A stretch of 47,447 nt of DNA. Source: an actinobacterium SCGC AAA044-N04. Its GTDB lineage: Bacteria; Actinomycetota; Actinomycetes; Nanopelagicales; Nanopelagicaceae. The stretch spans positions 7,018 to 54,464 of the forward strand of contig KB900464.1 in assembly GCA_000378885.1 (NCBI GenBank). Reading direction: 5' to 3'. Positions 1 to 8,950 of this stretch are shown piece by piece (positions within the stretch are counted from its first letter, which is position 1; each line of letters opens with the position of its first letter). Below the pieces are notes generated by a model that was given only the letters and a program-made list of their open reading frames with translations, made no database searches and was not told where the DNA came from. The translations under genes were made by a program, and so were the position numbers.

Positions 1-1
1 C

Positions 2-349
2 GCCGGCATGCGACAAGTCGGATTACTCGCAGCTGCTGCTCACTACGCACTCGATAACAACATCAATCGCTTGTCTGAAGATCATCGCCGAGCTAAAGAG
101 ATTGCCGTTGCTATTGCTGCTGTTGATTCTTCTCTCATTGATCCAGCAACAGTTCAAACCAACATTGTGGGATTAGATCTGGCTCACCTTCCAATAACAG
201 CTGCAGAACTAGCAACACGTTGCCGTGAAAAGGGCTTATGGATTAGCGCGCTGGGTCCAAAGTATGCACGCCTAGTTACACATCTAGATTTTGATGATGC
301 TCAATGCAAAGAAGCGATTGAGATTTTAAAGGTAGCCCTCGTGGCGTAG
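2..349 (+). CDS. ltaE: Low-specificity L-threonine aldolase, C-terminal part (5' truncated by window edge)
   Basis: The frame is open to the left edge and encodes A-G-M-R-Q followed by a C-terminal small domain of the PLP-dependent beta-eliminating lyase/threonine aldolase type. The GMRQ segment just after the catalytic core and the following helix (VGLLAAAAHYALDNN) are typical of this family. The family cleaves L-threonine or allo-threonine to glycine and acetaldehyde in the cytoplasm. The PLP lysine lies outside the window, so the catalytic core cannot be inspected. The internal ATG at position 8 is not a real start because the family needs about 200 more residues upstream. The 3' end overlaps the convergent ogt gene by 24 bases. 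Confidence 0.8.
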   Translation, partial: AGMRQVGLLAAAAHYALDNNINRLSEDHRRAKEIAVAIAAVDSSLIDPATVQTNIVGLDLAHLPITAAELATRCREKGLWISALGPKYARLVTHLDFDDAQCKEAIEILKVALVA

Positions 350-799
350 TAGCCACTCTTTCTTATTAACACCGTAGGCATAATTTCCTAGCGCTCCCCC
401 AGTTTTAACAACTCGGTGGCATGGAACAACCAACATAATGGCGTTATTTGCACATGCACTTCCCGCTGCGCGCACCGCCGCAGGAGAACCTGCGCGCTCG
501 GCAATATCAGAATAGGAGAGAACTTTGCCGCCAGAGATCTTGCGCATAGCCTTCCATGCAGCTTGAGAAAAAGGAGCACCTGGTTGGCTGACTTTGATGC
601 CATTAATGGCAGTGATGTCCCCATCGAAATAGTCATTGATTAAATCACTGATAACAGGAATGGACTTAACAATCTTTATATCTTTGCCAGCTTTAAAAGC
701 ACTAATTGAAGAAAGGTTTGCCCCAATTAAAATCTGATCATCAGCTAGTAGATTCAGATTTCCAACAGGTGTCTTATGGGTTGTTACTAATAATGTCAC
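326..799 (-). CDS. ogt: Methylated-DNA--protein-cysteine methyltransferase
   Basis: This is a suicide DNA repair protein that moves alkyl groups from O6-alkylguanine (and O4-alkylthymine) to its own cysteine. The acceptor motif PCHRV is present at about residues 126-130, preceded by the helix-turn-helix that inserts the recognition helix (SYSDIAERAGSPAAVRAAG). The C-terminal YAYGVNKKEWLL block is also family-typical. Start choice is uncertain. A GTG at 799 lies 11 bases after the stop of the upstream DAHP synthase gene and gives a normal N-terminus (MTLLVTTHKTPVGNL). A TTG at 835 would extend into that gene. Neither has a clear Shine-Dalgarno sequence. The gene is probably co-transcribed with aroG. 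Confidence 0.9.
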   Translation of the reverse strand: MTLLVTTHKTPVGNLNLLADDQILIGANLSSISAFKAGKDIKIVKSIPVISDLINDYFDGDITAINGIKVSQPGAPFSQAAWKAMRKISGGKVLSYSDIAERAGSPAAVRAAGSACANNAIMLVVPCHRVVKTGGALGNYAYGVNKKEWLLRHEGYL

Positions 800-809
800 A
801 AGGAGAAAA

Positions 810-2156
810 TTAGCGGTCGCGCAACATCTCAGCAACTAGGAAGGCAAGCTCCAAGGACTGAGAGTGATTTAAGCGCGGATCGCAAGCAGTCTCATAGCGA
901 GAAGCAAGGTCCTCATGTGAAATCTGCTCGCCACCACCAACGCACTCAGTGACATCATCGCCGGTAAGTTCGATGTGGATTCCACCTGGGTGAGTTCCTA
1001 GCGCCTTATGGACTTCAAAGAATCCCTTTACTTCATCCATAACATCATCAAATTTACGTGTCTTATAGCCAGTTGGTGCCTCATATGTATTGCCATGCAT
1101 GGGATCGCAGACCCACAAAACCTTTGCCCCAGACTTAGTAACACCATCTACTAAGGCAGGCAAAGCTTCGCGAATCTTCCCAGCACCCATACGTGTAATA
1201 AAAGTAATTCGACCTGGCTCGCGATTTGGATCTAGCTTGTCAATGAGTGCGAGTGCATCATCGACGGTGGACTTAGGTCCAAGTTTGATACCAATTGGAT
1301 TTCGAACCTTTGAAGCAAAATCAACATGTGCACCATCTAGTTGACGTGTGCGCTCACCAATCCAGATGAAGTGCCCTGAAACATCGTATGGATTTCCTGT
1401 ACGTGAATCAATACGAGTGAGCGCCTTCTCATATTCCAGAATTAATGCTTCATGGCTGGAGAAGAAATCAACAGACTTAAATGACTCAGGATCTACACCT
1501 GCAGATTTCATAAATGAAAGCGCACGGCCAATTTCACTTGCCATCTTTTCATAGCGCTCACCCACAGATGAATCGCGGATGAAGCCCTTGTTCCATTCAT
1601 GCACCTGTCGAAGATCAGCAAAACCACCTTGCGTGAAGGCACGCACTAAGTTCAGAGTAGAAGCTGATGTGTTGTAAACACGCACTAAACGGTGTGGATC
1701 TGGTGTGCGAGCACTTTCAGTAAATTCAATCCCGTTAACAGCATCTCCGCGGTAAGCAGGAAGTGTTACATCCCCACGAGTCTCCATGTCATTCGAGCGT
1801 GGCTTAGCAAACTGACCTGCCATACGTCCTACTTTTACAACTGGCAATGATGAGTAGTACTGCAAAACCGCAGCCATCTGCAAAATAGTTTTAATGCGGT
1901 TTCTAATTGAATCAGCCGTTGCTGCAGCAAAAGTCTCTGCGCAATCTCCACCTTGTAACCAGAAAGCTTTTCCCTCTGCAGCAAGTGCAATACGTGCCTT
2001 TAGATCATCACATTCACCAGCAAAGACAAGTGGTGGAAATGATTTAAGTTCAGCAACTGCTGCCTTGATTGCAGCGCCCTCTGGTCCGCCAGGCCACTGT
2101 GGTTGCTGGGCAGCCACAAGGTGCGGCGTGAAGAGATTATCTAGAGGAGAAGTCAT
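810..2156 (-). CDS. aroG: Class II (plant-type) 3-deoxy-7-phosphoheptulonate synthase
   Basis: This enzyme condenses phosphoenolpyruvate with erythrose 4-phosphate, the entry step of the shikimate pathway to aromatic amino acids. At 448 residues it has the length of the class II family found in plants and actinobacteria. Diagnostic blocks are LQGGDCAETF near residue 70, KVGRMAGQFAKPRS near 110, GERTRQLDGAHV near 270 and WVCDPMHGNT near 350. The last supplies metal ligands with the downstream ELTGDDVTEC block. The ATG at 2156 is the only sensible start and has no obvious Shine-Dalgarno sequence. It is followed immediately by ogt and lies downstream of pfkA on the same strand with a 41-base gap. 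Confidence 0.95.
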   Translation of the reverse strand: MTSPLDNLFTPHLVAAQQPQWPGGPEGAAIKAAVAELKSFPPLVFAGECDDLKARIALAAEGKAFWLQGGDCAETFAAATADSIRNRIKTILQMAAVLQYYSSLPVVKVGRMAGQFAKPRSNDMETRGDVTLPAYRGDAVNGIEFTESARTPDPHRLVRVYNTSASTLNLVRAFTQGGFADLRQVHEWNKGFIRDSSVGERYEKMASEIGRALSFMKSAGVDPESFKSVDFFSSHEALILEYEKALTRIDSRTGNPYDVSGHFIWIGERTRQLDGAHVDFASKVRNPIGIKLGPKSTVDDALALIDKLDPNREPGRITFITRMGAGKIREALPALVDGVTKSGAKVLWVCDPMHGNTYEAPTGYKTRKFDDVMDEVKGFFEVHKALGTHPGGIHIELTGDDVTECVGGGEQISHEDLASRYETACDPRLNHSQSLELAFLVAEMLRDR

Positions 2157-2197
2157 GGGTTAAGGATAGAGAATCAATTGATAATCGCGTACCGCAA

Positions 2198-3223
2198 TTA
2201 TCCGAAGAAGATCTCTGACTCCTTATAGCGCTCTAGGGGAACGAGTTTGAGCTGTTCTGTGGCAGATGCCAGCGGAACACGCACGATATCGGTGCCATGA
2301 AGTGCAACCATCTTGCCCCAGTCACCTTCGTGAGCGGCAGTAATTGCCTGCAGACCAAATCGGGTAGCAAGAACACGGTCAAATGCTGTTGGAGATCCAC
2401 CACGTTGGATGTGGCCCAAAACAGATGTGCGTGCTTCCTTGCCAGTGCGTGCTTCAATCTCATTGGCTAGCCAATCGCCAATACCTGAGAGCTTGACGTG
2501 ACCAAATGAATCAAGTGTCTGATCCTTTGTAACCATGTCACCCTCTTGAGGAATAGCCCCCTCTGCAATAACAATGATTGGTGCGTAATGGGATTTGAAT
2601 CGAGATTCAACCCATTCGCAAACCTTTTCAATTGAGAACTTTTGTTCTGGAATCAAAATACAAGCTGCTCCGCCTGCAAGACCTGAGTGCAGTGCAATCC
2701 AGCCAGCATGACGGCCCATAACTTCAACGATTAGCGCACGGTGATGCGACTCTGCTGTTGTGTGCAAACGATCAATTGCTTCAACTGCGATATTAACCGC
2801 GGTATCAAAACCAAATGTGTAGTCAGTGTTGTTTAAATCATTATCGATTGTCTTTGGAACACCAATGACTTTAACTCCCAGTGAATCAAGCTTTGTTGCA
2901 ACACCCAAAGTATCTTCGCCACCGATTGCAATAAGTGCATCGATACCAGCTTTAGCTAGGTTGTCTTTGATCTTTTCTACACCGCCCTCGATCTTGAAAG
3001 GGTTAGTTCGAGAAGATCCCAGGATTGTTCCACCGCGAGGCAAGATGCCGCGAGTTGTCTCAATATTCAGAGGCATCGTTAAGCCCTCTAGTGGACCCTT
3101 CCAACCATCGCGGAAACCAACAAATTCATGTCCGTACTCTCTTACGCCTTTACGAACCACGGCGCGGATCACAGCATTTAGACCTGGGCAATCGCCGCCA
3201 CCAGTAAGCACACCAATACGCAT
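2198..3223 (-). CDS. pfkA: 6-phosphofructokinase, residues suggest pyrophosphate as phosphoryl donor
   Basis: This is a PfkA-family enzyme of 341 residues that phosphorylates fructose 6-phosphate at C1 in glycolysis. The start chosen is ATG 3223, preceded seven bases upstream by GGAG. The ATG at 3235 sits inside that ribosome-binding site. With this start the two donor-selecting positions fall on the Escherichia coli numbers: Asp104 in GGEDT and Lys124 in PKTIDND. ATP enzymes usually have Gly104. The Asp104/Lys124 pair is the known signature of PPi-dependent enzymes such as that of Amycolatopsis methanolica. The TIDND catalytic motif and the MGRHAGWIAL substrate-binding block are intact. Donor use is inferred from these residues only. 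Confidence 0.93.
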   Translation of the reverse strand: MRIGVLTGGGDCPGLNAVIRAVVRKGVREYGHEFVGFRDGWKGPLEGLTMPLNIETTRGILPRGGTILGSSRTNPFKIEGGVEKIKDNLAKAGIDALIAIGGEDTLGVATKLDSLGVKVIGVPKTIDNDLNNTDYTFGFDTAVNIAVEAIDRLHTTAESHHRALIVEVMGRHAGWIALHSGLAGGAACILIPEQKFSIEKVCEWVESRFKSHYAPIIVIAEGAIPQEGDMVTKDQTLDSFGHVKLSGIGDWLANEIEARTGKEARTSVLGHIQRGGSPTAFDRVLATRFGLQAITAAHEGDWGKMVALHGTDIVRVPLASATEQLKLVPLERYKESEIFFG

Positions 3224-3319
3224 TATTAACTCCATTTAAAAGAAAATGATGAAGGGCTCGAGCTATCAAAAGCGCCCGGCCTGTGGTCAACGCTGACTGG
3301 AACAGTCTAGCCTTGCTGC

Positions 3320-4723
3320 ATGGGCAATCAACAAATCATCGCCGGCGTGGATTCATCTACTCAGTCGGTAAAAGTAGTCATGCGCGATGCCCACACGGGA
3401 CAACTCGTTCGCCAAGGCCGAGCAGCACATCCTGATGGCACAGAAGTTGATCCCACACATTGGAAAAACGCCCTCGATAGTGCAATAAAAGATGCGGGCG
3501 GATTAGAAGATGTTCACGCTATTTCCATCGCAGGACAACAACATGGCATGGTCGCACTTGATAGTAATGGTGAAGTAATTAGACCAGCCCTTTTATGGAA
3601 TGACACACGTTCTGCTAAAGCTGCCGAAGATTTAAACCGCGAAGAAGGCGGCAATGCTGAAATTGCTCGCAAAGTGGGTTCAGTTTTAGTTGCATCATTT
3701 ACAGCATCAAAGCTTCGCTGGATGGCAGATAACGAACCAGAAAATGCCGCTCGTGTTGCATCTGTGGCCCTTCCCCATGATTGGCTCTCATGGCAACTCC
3801 AAGGCGCTAAAGATTTCTCCACACTTTTCACAGATCGAAGTGATGCATCTGGAACTGGATACTTTGATCCAACAACATCACATTATCGCGAAGACATCTT
3901 GCGCCTTGCACTGCGCCATGGCTCTGAACTGCGTTTGCCAAAAATTATTGCTCCTAATGAATTTGGTGGAACAACTACTTCAGGAATTCCAATCGCTGCA
4001 GGTGCTGGTGATAACGCAGGCGCAGCGTTAGGTGTGCAAGCACAACCTGGAGATGTTGTAGTTTCACTTGGAACTTCTGGCACAGCTTTTGCGGTCTCTG
4101 AAACTCCCACCCATGATGCAACTGGAGCAGTTGCAGGTTTTGCTGATGCGACTGGTCGCTTCTTACCTCTTGTCTGCACATTAAATGCTGCACGCATCAT
4201 GGATGCAGCCACAAAGATTCTTGGCAAAACCCATGATGAAGTCGGAGCCCTTGCACTGACTGCAACTGCCGGTGCTAATGGCTTAACGCTCTTGCCATAT
4301 TTTGAAGGTGAGCGAACCCCTAACCGCCCAGATGCCACTGGAGTCTTTGCGGGAATGAACCTGAATAACTCCAATCCGCCCGATATTGCGCGTGCAATGA
4401 TTGAAGGAATGTTGGCAGGTTTAGCCGATGCTGTTGATTCACTGATTGCACTCGGCGTTAACGTCAACCGAATTCTTCTTATTGGCGGAGCTGCAAAGAA
4501 TCCTGCTATTCCAACCATTGCTAGTGCACTCTTTGGCCGTGAAGTTCTTGTGCCACCTGCTGGTGAATATGTTGCAGATGGCGCAGCTAAGCAAGCAGCA
4601 TGGGCGCTGCTGGGTCAGATGCCAACATGGGATTTAGGAAATGTTTCACATCACCAAGCTAAAGCCACACCACATGTGATGGATAAGTATCGAACCTTGC
4701 GAGATAACACCGCGAATTGGTAG
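3320..4723 (+). CDS. xylB: Xylulokinase (FGGY carbohydrate kinase)
   Basis: This 467-residue FGGY-family kinase most resembles XylB, which phosphorylates D-xylulose to xylulose 5-phosphate for the pentose phosphate pathway. The N-terminal phosphate loop GVDSSTQS is at residues 9-16. The xylulokinase-type GQQHGMV block is near residue 74 and ALLWNDTRS near 92. The catalytic base is expected in GAGDNAGAALG near residue 230, and the C-terminal ATP-site block ILLIGGAAKNP is near 380. It is divergent from pfkA across about 95 bases. No xylose isomerase or sugar transporter gene is adjacent, so the physiological substrate (xylulose or another ketose) is not fixed by context. Confidence 0.88.
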   Translation: MGNQQIIAGVDSSTQSVKVVMRDAHTGQLVRQGRAAHPDGTEVDPTHWKNALDSAIKDAGGLEDVHAISIAGQQHGMVALDSNGEVIRPALLWNDTRSAKAAEDLNREEGGNAEIARKVGSVLVASFTASKLRWMADNEPENAARVASVALPHDWLSWQLQGAKDFSTLFTDRSDASGTGYFDPTTSHYREDILRLALRHGSELRLPKIIAPNEFGGTTTSGIPIAAGAGDNAGAALGVQAQPGDVVVSLGTSGTAFAVSETPTHDATGAVAGFADATGRFLPLVCTLNAARIMDAATKILGKTHDEVGALALTATAGANGLTLLPYFEGERTPNRPDATGVFAGMNLNNSNPPDIARAMIEGMLAGLADAVDSLIALGVNVNRILLIGGAAKNPAIPTIASALFGREVLVPPAGEYVADGAAKQAAWALLGQMPTWDLGNVSHHQAKATPHVMDKYRTLRDNTANW

Positions 4724-4727
4724 AGCT

Positions 4728-5951
4728 CTAAGCTGTAACTCGAACACCCTTACCAACAACAATAATTCCGCCAGGACTAATGGTGAATCGAGCACGATCT
4801 CGCTCTAAATCAACACCAATCTGTGCACCTGGCTCAACCACAACGTTCTTATCTAAAATTGCATTGCGCACGATTGATCTATCGCCAATTCGAACCGATG
4901 GCATCAACACGGAGCCTTCAACAAGAGCGCCTCTTCCAACTGAAACATCATAGGAAACCACTGAGCCATTCAAGATTCCTCCAGAAATAATGGAGCCAGC
5001 ACCGACGATGGAATCATTTGCACCGCCGTTTTCGCTGAATTTGGCAGGTGGGAATGATGGTGGGTTAGTGAGCAAAGGCCACTCACGGTTATAAAGATTA
5101 AAGATTGGATGAACTGAGACTAAATCCATGTGTGCGTCATAGTAAGAGTCAATTGAACCAACATCACGCCAGTAACCTTTATCGCGATCTGTCTCTCCTG
5201 GGACAACGTTATTGGCAAAGTCATAAACCTTTGCTTCACCATTTTTGGTTAGGAAAGGAATGATGTTTCCACCTAAGTCATGACGTGACTCAATATCTTC
5301 AGAATCAATAATCAACGCTTCTTCCATGACACTGCGCTTAAAGATGTAGTTACCCATTGAAACCAAAGAAAGATCAGGATGTCCTGGCATCGCAGGTGGA
5401 TCAGAAGGCTTTTCATGAAATGCCTTAATAGTGATTCCATCTTCAGCTAATTCAATTACTCCGAACTCATGTGCTTCAGAGCGTGGCATGCGAATGGCTG
5501 CAACAGTTATTCCTGCGCCAGTTTCAACATGCTGAACAAACATCTGACCTGGATCCATGCGATAGACGTGGTCTGCACCAAAGACCAAAACATGCTCAGG
5601 ATCTTCATCATGAATTAAATTAAAGTTCTGCAAAATTGCATCCGCACTGCCTGTATACCAACGTGGGCCTAAGCGCTGCTGGGCAGGAACTGGGGTGATG
5701 TAGTTTCCAAGAAGAGCTGACATTCGCCACGTTGTTGTGATGTGGCGGTCAAGTGAGTGAGATTTATATTGAGTGAGCACGGCAATCTTTAACATGCTGG
5801 CATTTACAAGGTTAGACAAAACAAAATCAATAAGGCGATATGAACCACCAAATGGAACTGCGGGCTTTGCGCGATCTGCAGTTAGAGGCATTAAACGCTT
5901 TCCCTCACCGCCGGCAAGGACAATTCCAAGGGGAAGTTTAAGTTTTGCCAT
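4728..5951 (-). CDS. glgC: Glucose-1-phosphate adenylyltransferase
   Basis: GlgC makes ADP-glucose from glucose 1-phosphate and ATP, the committed step for glycogen. The protein is 407 residues, full length. It has the nucleotidyltransferase loop [19 protein letters not shown] at residues 13-31, the substrate motif [10 protein letters not shown] near 125, and a C-terminal left-handed beta-helix of hexapeptide repeats (residues about 290-400). Its stop lies 4 bases from the xylB stop on the opposite strand. The start is divergent from the glycosyltransferase gene across 45 bases, the usual actinobacterial glgC/glgM arrangement, so both promoters must lie within or next to that gap. Confidence 0.96.
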   Translation of the reverse strand: MAKLKLPLGIVLAGGEGKRLMPLTADRAKPAVPFGGSYRLIDFVLSNLVNASMLKIAVLTQYKSHSLDRHITTTWRMSALLGNYITPVPAQQRLGPRWYTGSADAILQNFNLIHDEDPEHVLVFGADHVYRMDPGQMFVQHVETGAGITVAAIRMPRSEAHEFGVIELAEDGITIKAFHEKPSDPPAMPGHPDLSLVSMGNYIFKRSVMEEALIIDSEDIESRHDLGGNIIPFLTKNGEAKVYDFANNVVPGETDRDKGYWRDVGSIDSYYDAHMDLVSVHPIFNLYNREWPLLTNPPSFPPAKFSENGGANDSIVGAGSIISGGILNGSVVSYDVSVGRGALVEGSVLMPSVRIGDRSIVRNAILDKNVVVEPGAQIGVDLERDRARFTISPGGIIVVGKGVRVTA

Positions 5952-5996
5952 GTGCTAACGATAGCCTGTACCTCTTGATGCGGGTAGGGGGTTGAT

Positions 5997-7157
5997 ATGA
6001 GCGAGCTAAAAGTTGGCATCGTTACCAAAGAATGGCCTCCTGCAATCTATGGCGGGGCTGGTGTCCATGTACTCCAGTTAACGCAAGCCCTTCGCACAAA
6101 CAAAGATGTTCAAGTTGATGTCCACTGCTTTGGCGGAAAACGCGATGATGCCTTTGGATATGAGACTCCATCAGAGTTCACTGCATCAAATCCTGCAGTG
6201 CAAGCAATTGCCACAGATCTTGAAATTGCAACAAATCTATCTAACGTTGATTTAGTCCATTCACATACTTGGTATGCAAACATGGCTGGCCACTTTGCAG
6301 CGTTGCAATATTCAATCCCCCATATTGTCAGTGCTCATTCACTTGAACCACTTCGTCCTTGGAAAGCTGAACAACTTGGCGGGGGTTATGCGATTTCATC
6401 ATGGGCAGAGAAAACTGCCTATGAGAGTGCAGCAGCAATCATTGCCGTGAGTGATGGAATGCGCGCAGATGTTTTAGCTGCCTATCCATCAATTGATCCG
6501 AGCAAAGTTGTAACTATTCGCAATGGTGTTGATACAACAAATTTCGCACCAAATAATGATGCATCCGTGCCCGCTAAATACGGTGTCACTGGTCCGTATG
6601 CAATCTTTGTTGGTCGCATTACTCGTCAAAAAGGTTTGGCACATTTGTTGCGTGCATGGAAAGAGGTTCCTGCCGAGTACGGCCTGGTATTAGCTGCAGG
6701 TAGTCCAGATGAAGAAGGAATTGGCAAAGAAGTTGCTGATTTGATCGCAGAGCTGCAAAAAACCCGCAGCAACATCTGGTGGATTAAAGACATGCTTCCT
6801 CACGCCGAACTCACTGCAATGTTGACCCAAGCTCAGCTATTTCTATGTCCTTCGGTCTATGAACCACTTGGAATTGTTAATCTAGAAGCAATGGGTTGTG
6901 AAACTGCTGTTTTAGCATCCCGCGTAGGCGGAATTCCAGAAGTTGTTGCAGATAAGCAAACCGGCGAATTAGTTGACTACAACGGTGATGGCCCAGCTTT
7001 TGAAGCTGCATTCACACAATCCATTACGCGTTTAATGTCACAGCCAGAACTGCTAAAAAACTATGGAACTGCTGGCAGAGTAAGAGCCATGAGTGAATTT
7101 GGTTGGGATGCAGTTGCTGCTGCAACTGTTGCTCTTTATCGCGGCGTGATTGCATAA
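5997..7157 (+). CDS. glgM: ADP-glucose-dependent GT4 glycosyltransferase (GlgA/GlgM type)
   Basis: This is a 386-residue GT-B fold glycosyltransferase, usually annotated as actinobacterial glycogen synthase GlgA. The mycobacterial member of this family, GlgM, was shown to make maltose 1-phosphate from ADP-glucose and glucose 1-phosphate for the GlgE pathway. The gene is about 100 residues shorter than classical bacterial GlgA (GT5). Visible motifs are KEWPPAIYGGAGVHV near the N-terminus, VGRITRQKGLAHLL near residue 205, and the retaining-GT signature VYEPLGIVNLEAMGCE near 285. A G-rich Shine-Dalgarno precedes the ATG. It is divergent from glgC, and the EamA gene starts directly after its stop. 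No glgE is in the window. Confidence 0.88.
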   Translation: MSELKVGIVTKEWPPAIYGGAGVHVLQLTQALRTNKDVQVDVHCFGGKRDDAFGYETPSEFTASNPAVQAIATDLEIATNLSNVDLVHSHTWYANMAGHFAALQYSIPHIVSAHSLEPLRPWKAEQLGGGYAISSWAEKTAYESAAAIIAVSDGMRADVLAAYPSIDPSKVVTIRNGVDTTNFAPNNDASVPAKYGVTGPYAIFVGRITRQKGLAHLLRAWKEVPAEYGLVLAAGSPDEEGIGKEVADLIAELQKTRSNIWWIKDMLPHAELTAMLTQAQLFLCPSVYEPLGIVNLEAMGCETAVLASRVGGIPEVVADKQTGELVDYNGDGPAFEAAFTQSITRLMSQPELLKNYGTAGRVRAMSEFGWDAVAAATVALYRGVIA

Positions 7158-8021
7158 ATGACCCGTAAATCCTGGATCCAATTTGGCATTGTCGGCTTTT
7201 TGTGGGGAATTCCTTACCTTCTAATGAAGGTGGCCGTAGCTGATATTCCACCTCCGCTTATCGTTGCTGGGCGCACATTTATTGGTGCTGCGATTTTGAT
7301 TCCTATTGCGATGAGAAAAAACACTTTAAAGGATGCAATCAAGGGCATTAAATATGTGGCCCCGTATGCAGCACTTGAAATGATTGGTCCATGGATTCTC
7401 ATCACTAGTGCTGAGAAAGAAATCTCTTCTGGCCTTGCAGGCTTACTCGTTTCAACAGTTCCAATTTTTTCAACTATCTTCTCTTCACTTCGTGGAGATC
7501 ACAGCGTCTGGCAACCCAAGAGAATCTTTGGTCTAGTTGTTGGCTTTGTTGGAATCATTTCCTTGGTTGGAATTGAATCTATTACTGGAAGCAGTAATCC
7601 AAAAGCAATCGCAATGGTGATTCTGGCTTCTATTCTCTATGCATACGCTGTCCTTATGATCACAGCCAACTTGCCTGGTGTTGATGGAATTGCCATTAAT
7701 GGTGTGGCCATGGGAATCACCTGTCTTTTCTACACACCGATTGCTATTGCAGTATGGCCAAGTAATCCAGTTTCAGCACAAGCAATCACTACACTTGTGG
7801 CATTAGGCGTTTTGAGCACGGCAATTGCCTTCATGCTCTTCTTTATCGTTATCGTTGAAATCGGCCCAGCACGCGGTTCGCTAACGACCTATGTCAACAC
7901 AGCTATTGCAGTTGTTCTTGGAATTATTATCTTAAATGAGCCAATTACATTGGGAATTATCGTTGGTCTACCAATGGTCTTGCTGGGATCATATTTAGCA
8001 AGTCGTAAAGAGAAAGTTTAA
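7158..8021 (+). CDS. EamA/DMT-family permease
   Basis: This 287-residue protein has about ten hydrophobic segments in two repeated five-helix halves, the pattern of the drug/metabolite transporter (EamA) family. The family exports or imports small metabolites across the cytoplasmic membrane. Typical features are the start FGIVGFLWGIPYLLMKVA and the second-repeat ending FIVIVEIGPARGSLTTY. The ATG follows the glgM stop with no spacer, so the two are almost certainly co-transcribed and coupled. Its TAA stop interlocks with the TAA of convergent era in a shared TTAA. The substrate cannot be told from sequence. Confidence 0.88.
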   Translation: MTRKSWIQFGIVGFLWGIPYLLMKVAVADIPPPLIVAGRTFIGAAILIPIAMRKNTLKDAIKGIKYVAPYAALEMIGPWILITSAEKEISSGLAGLLVSTVPIFSTIFSSLRGDHSVWQPKRIFGLVVGFVGIISLVGIESITGSSNPKAIAMVILASILYAYAVLMITANLPGVDGIAINGVAMGITCLFYTPIAIAVWPSNPVSAQAITTLVALGVLSTAIAFMLFFIVIVEIGPARGSLTTYVNTAIAVVLGIIILNEPITLGIIVGLPMVLLGSYLASRKEKV

Positions 8022-8938
8022 CGACGCTCTTCAAAACCTAGCTTGTCGAGCATGCGTGCATCGCGCTGCCATTCTTTAGAAACCTTAATATGAAGTCCAA
8101 GGAAAATCTTGGCAACAAGTGCGCGCTCAATATCTGCGCGTGCTCTAATACCAATTTCTTTCAAGCGAACGCCTTGATGTCCAAGCAGGATTGCGCGCTG
8201 GGTATCACGTTCAACATGGATAGTTGCGTGCACATCATAAAAGGGGCGTGATCCCTTTTCTTCTCGCTCACCAAACTCATCAATTGTCACAACAATGGAG
8301 TGAGGCAGTTCTTCTCGAACATCCTGCAGAGCGGCTTCGCGGATGAACTCACAAATTAACTGCTCAATTGCCTGATCACTTGTTGTGCCTTCTGGGTAGT
8401 AGGCAGGGCCTGCAGGAAGAGCGGCCCCAATCAATTGATTGAGTAAATCGATTTGATCATGAATGGCGGCAGAAACTGGAATGATTTCATCCCAGGTAAA
8501 GCCCTCAGCTAACTCCATAATCCCTGTTAGGCGAAGCGCCAGTTTTTCTTTAGATAATAAATCTGTCTTTGTAATAACTGCAAACTTTTTAGCCCGTGGG
8601 TGCTTAGCGATTTCTTGTGCAATGAAAATATCTCCAGCACCTGAAGTTTCATCAGCTGGAATACACAAAATCACTACATCCACTGAATCCATTGATTGAT
8701 CGACAACTGCGTTTAGGCGATGGCCCAAAAGTGTCTTTGGTTTGTGGACGCCAGGTGTGTCAACCAAGACTGCTTGGAAGTTATCGCCGTGCACAATTCC
8801 ACGAATAGCACTTCGGGTGGTGTTTGGATGATGCGAAGTAATTGCAATCTTGCTTCCAACTAAAGTGTTAATGAGAGTGGATTTTCCAACGTTAGGACGG
8901 CCAACAATGGCAACGAAGCCCGAACGGAAATCACTCAT
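8018..8938 (-). CDS. era: GTPase Era
   Basis: Era is an essential GTPase that binds 16S rRNA near its 3' end and helps 30S subunit maturation. The 306-residue protein has G1 GRPNVGKST at residues 13-21, a G2 region with TTRSAIRG, G3 DTPGVHKP near 60, G4 TKTD near 124, and a C-terminal KH domain (ILLGHQGVRLKEIGIRARADIE and following). It is the last gene of the leftward run rplS-lepB-rnhB-dprA-era. Twelve bases separate its ATG from the dprA stop. Its 3' end shares the four bases TTAA with the EamA stop on the other strand. Confidence 0.97.
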   Translation of the reverse strand: MSDFRSGFVAIVGRPNVGKSTLINTLVGSKIAITSHHPNTTRSAIRGIVHGDNFQAVLVDTPGVHKPKTLLGHRLNAVVDQSMDSVDVVILCIPADETSGAGDIFIAQEIAKHPRAKKFAVITKTDLLSKEKLALRLTGIMELAEGFTWDEIIPVSAAIHDQIDLLNQLIGAALPAGPAYYPEGTTSDQAIEQLICEFIREAALQDVREELPHSIVVTIDEFGEREEKGSRPFYDVHATIHVERDTQRAILLGHQGVRLKEIGIRARADIERALVAKIFLGLHIKVSKEWQRDARMLDKLGFEERR

Positions 8939-8950
8939 AGGCTTATTCTC

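Noticed and set aside
3883..4518. Long 211-codon frame antisense to xylB
   Set aside because: It lies wholly inside a well-conserved kinase gene in the opposite direction and has an Ala/Pro/Ser-biased composition typical of a shadow frame.
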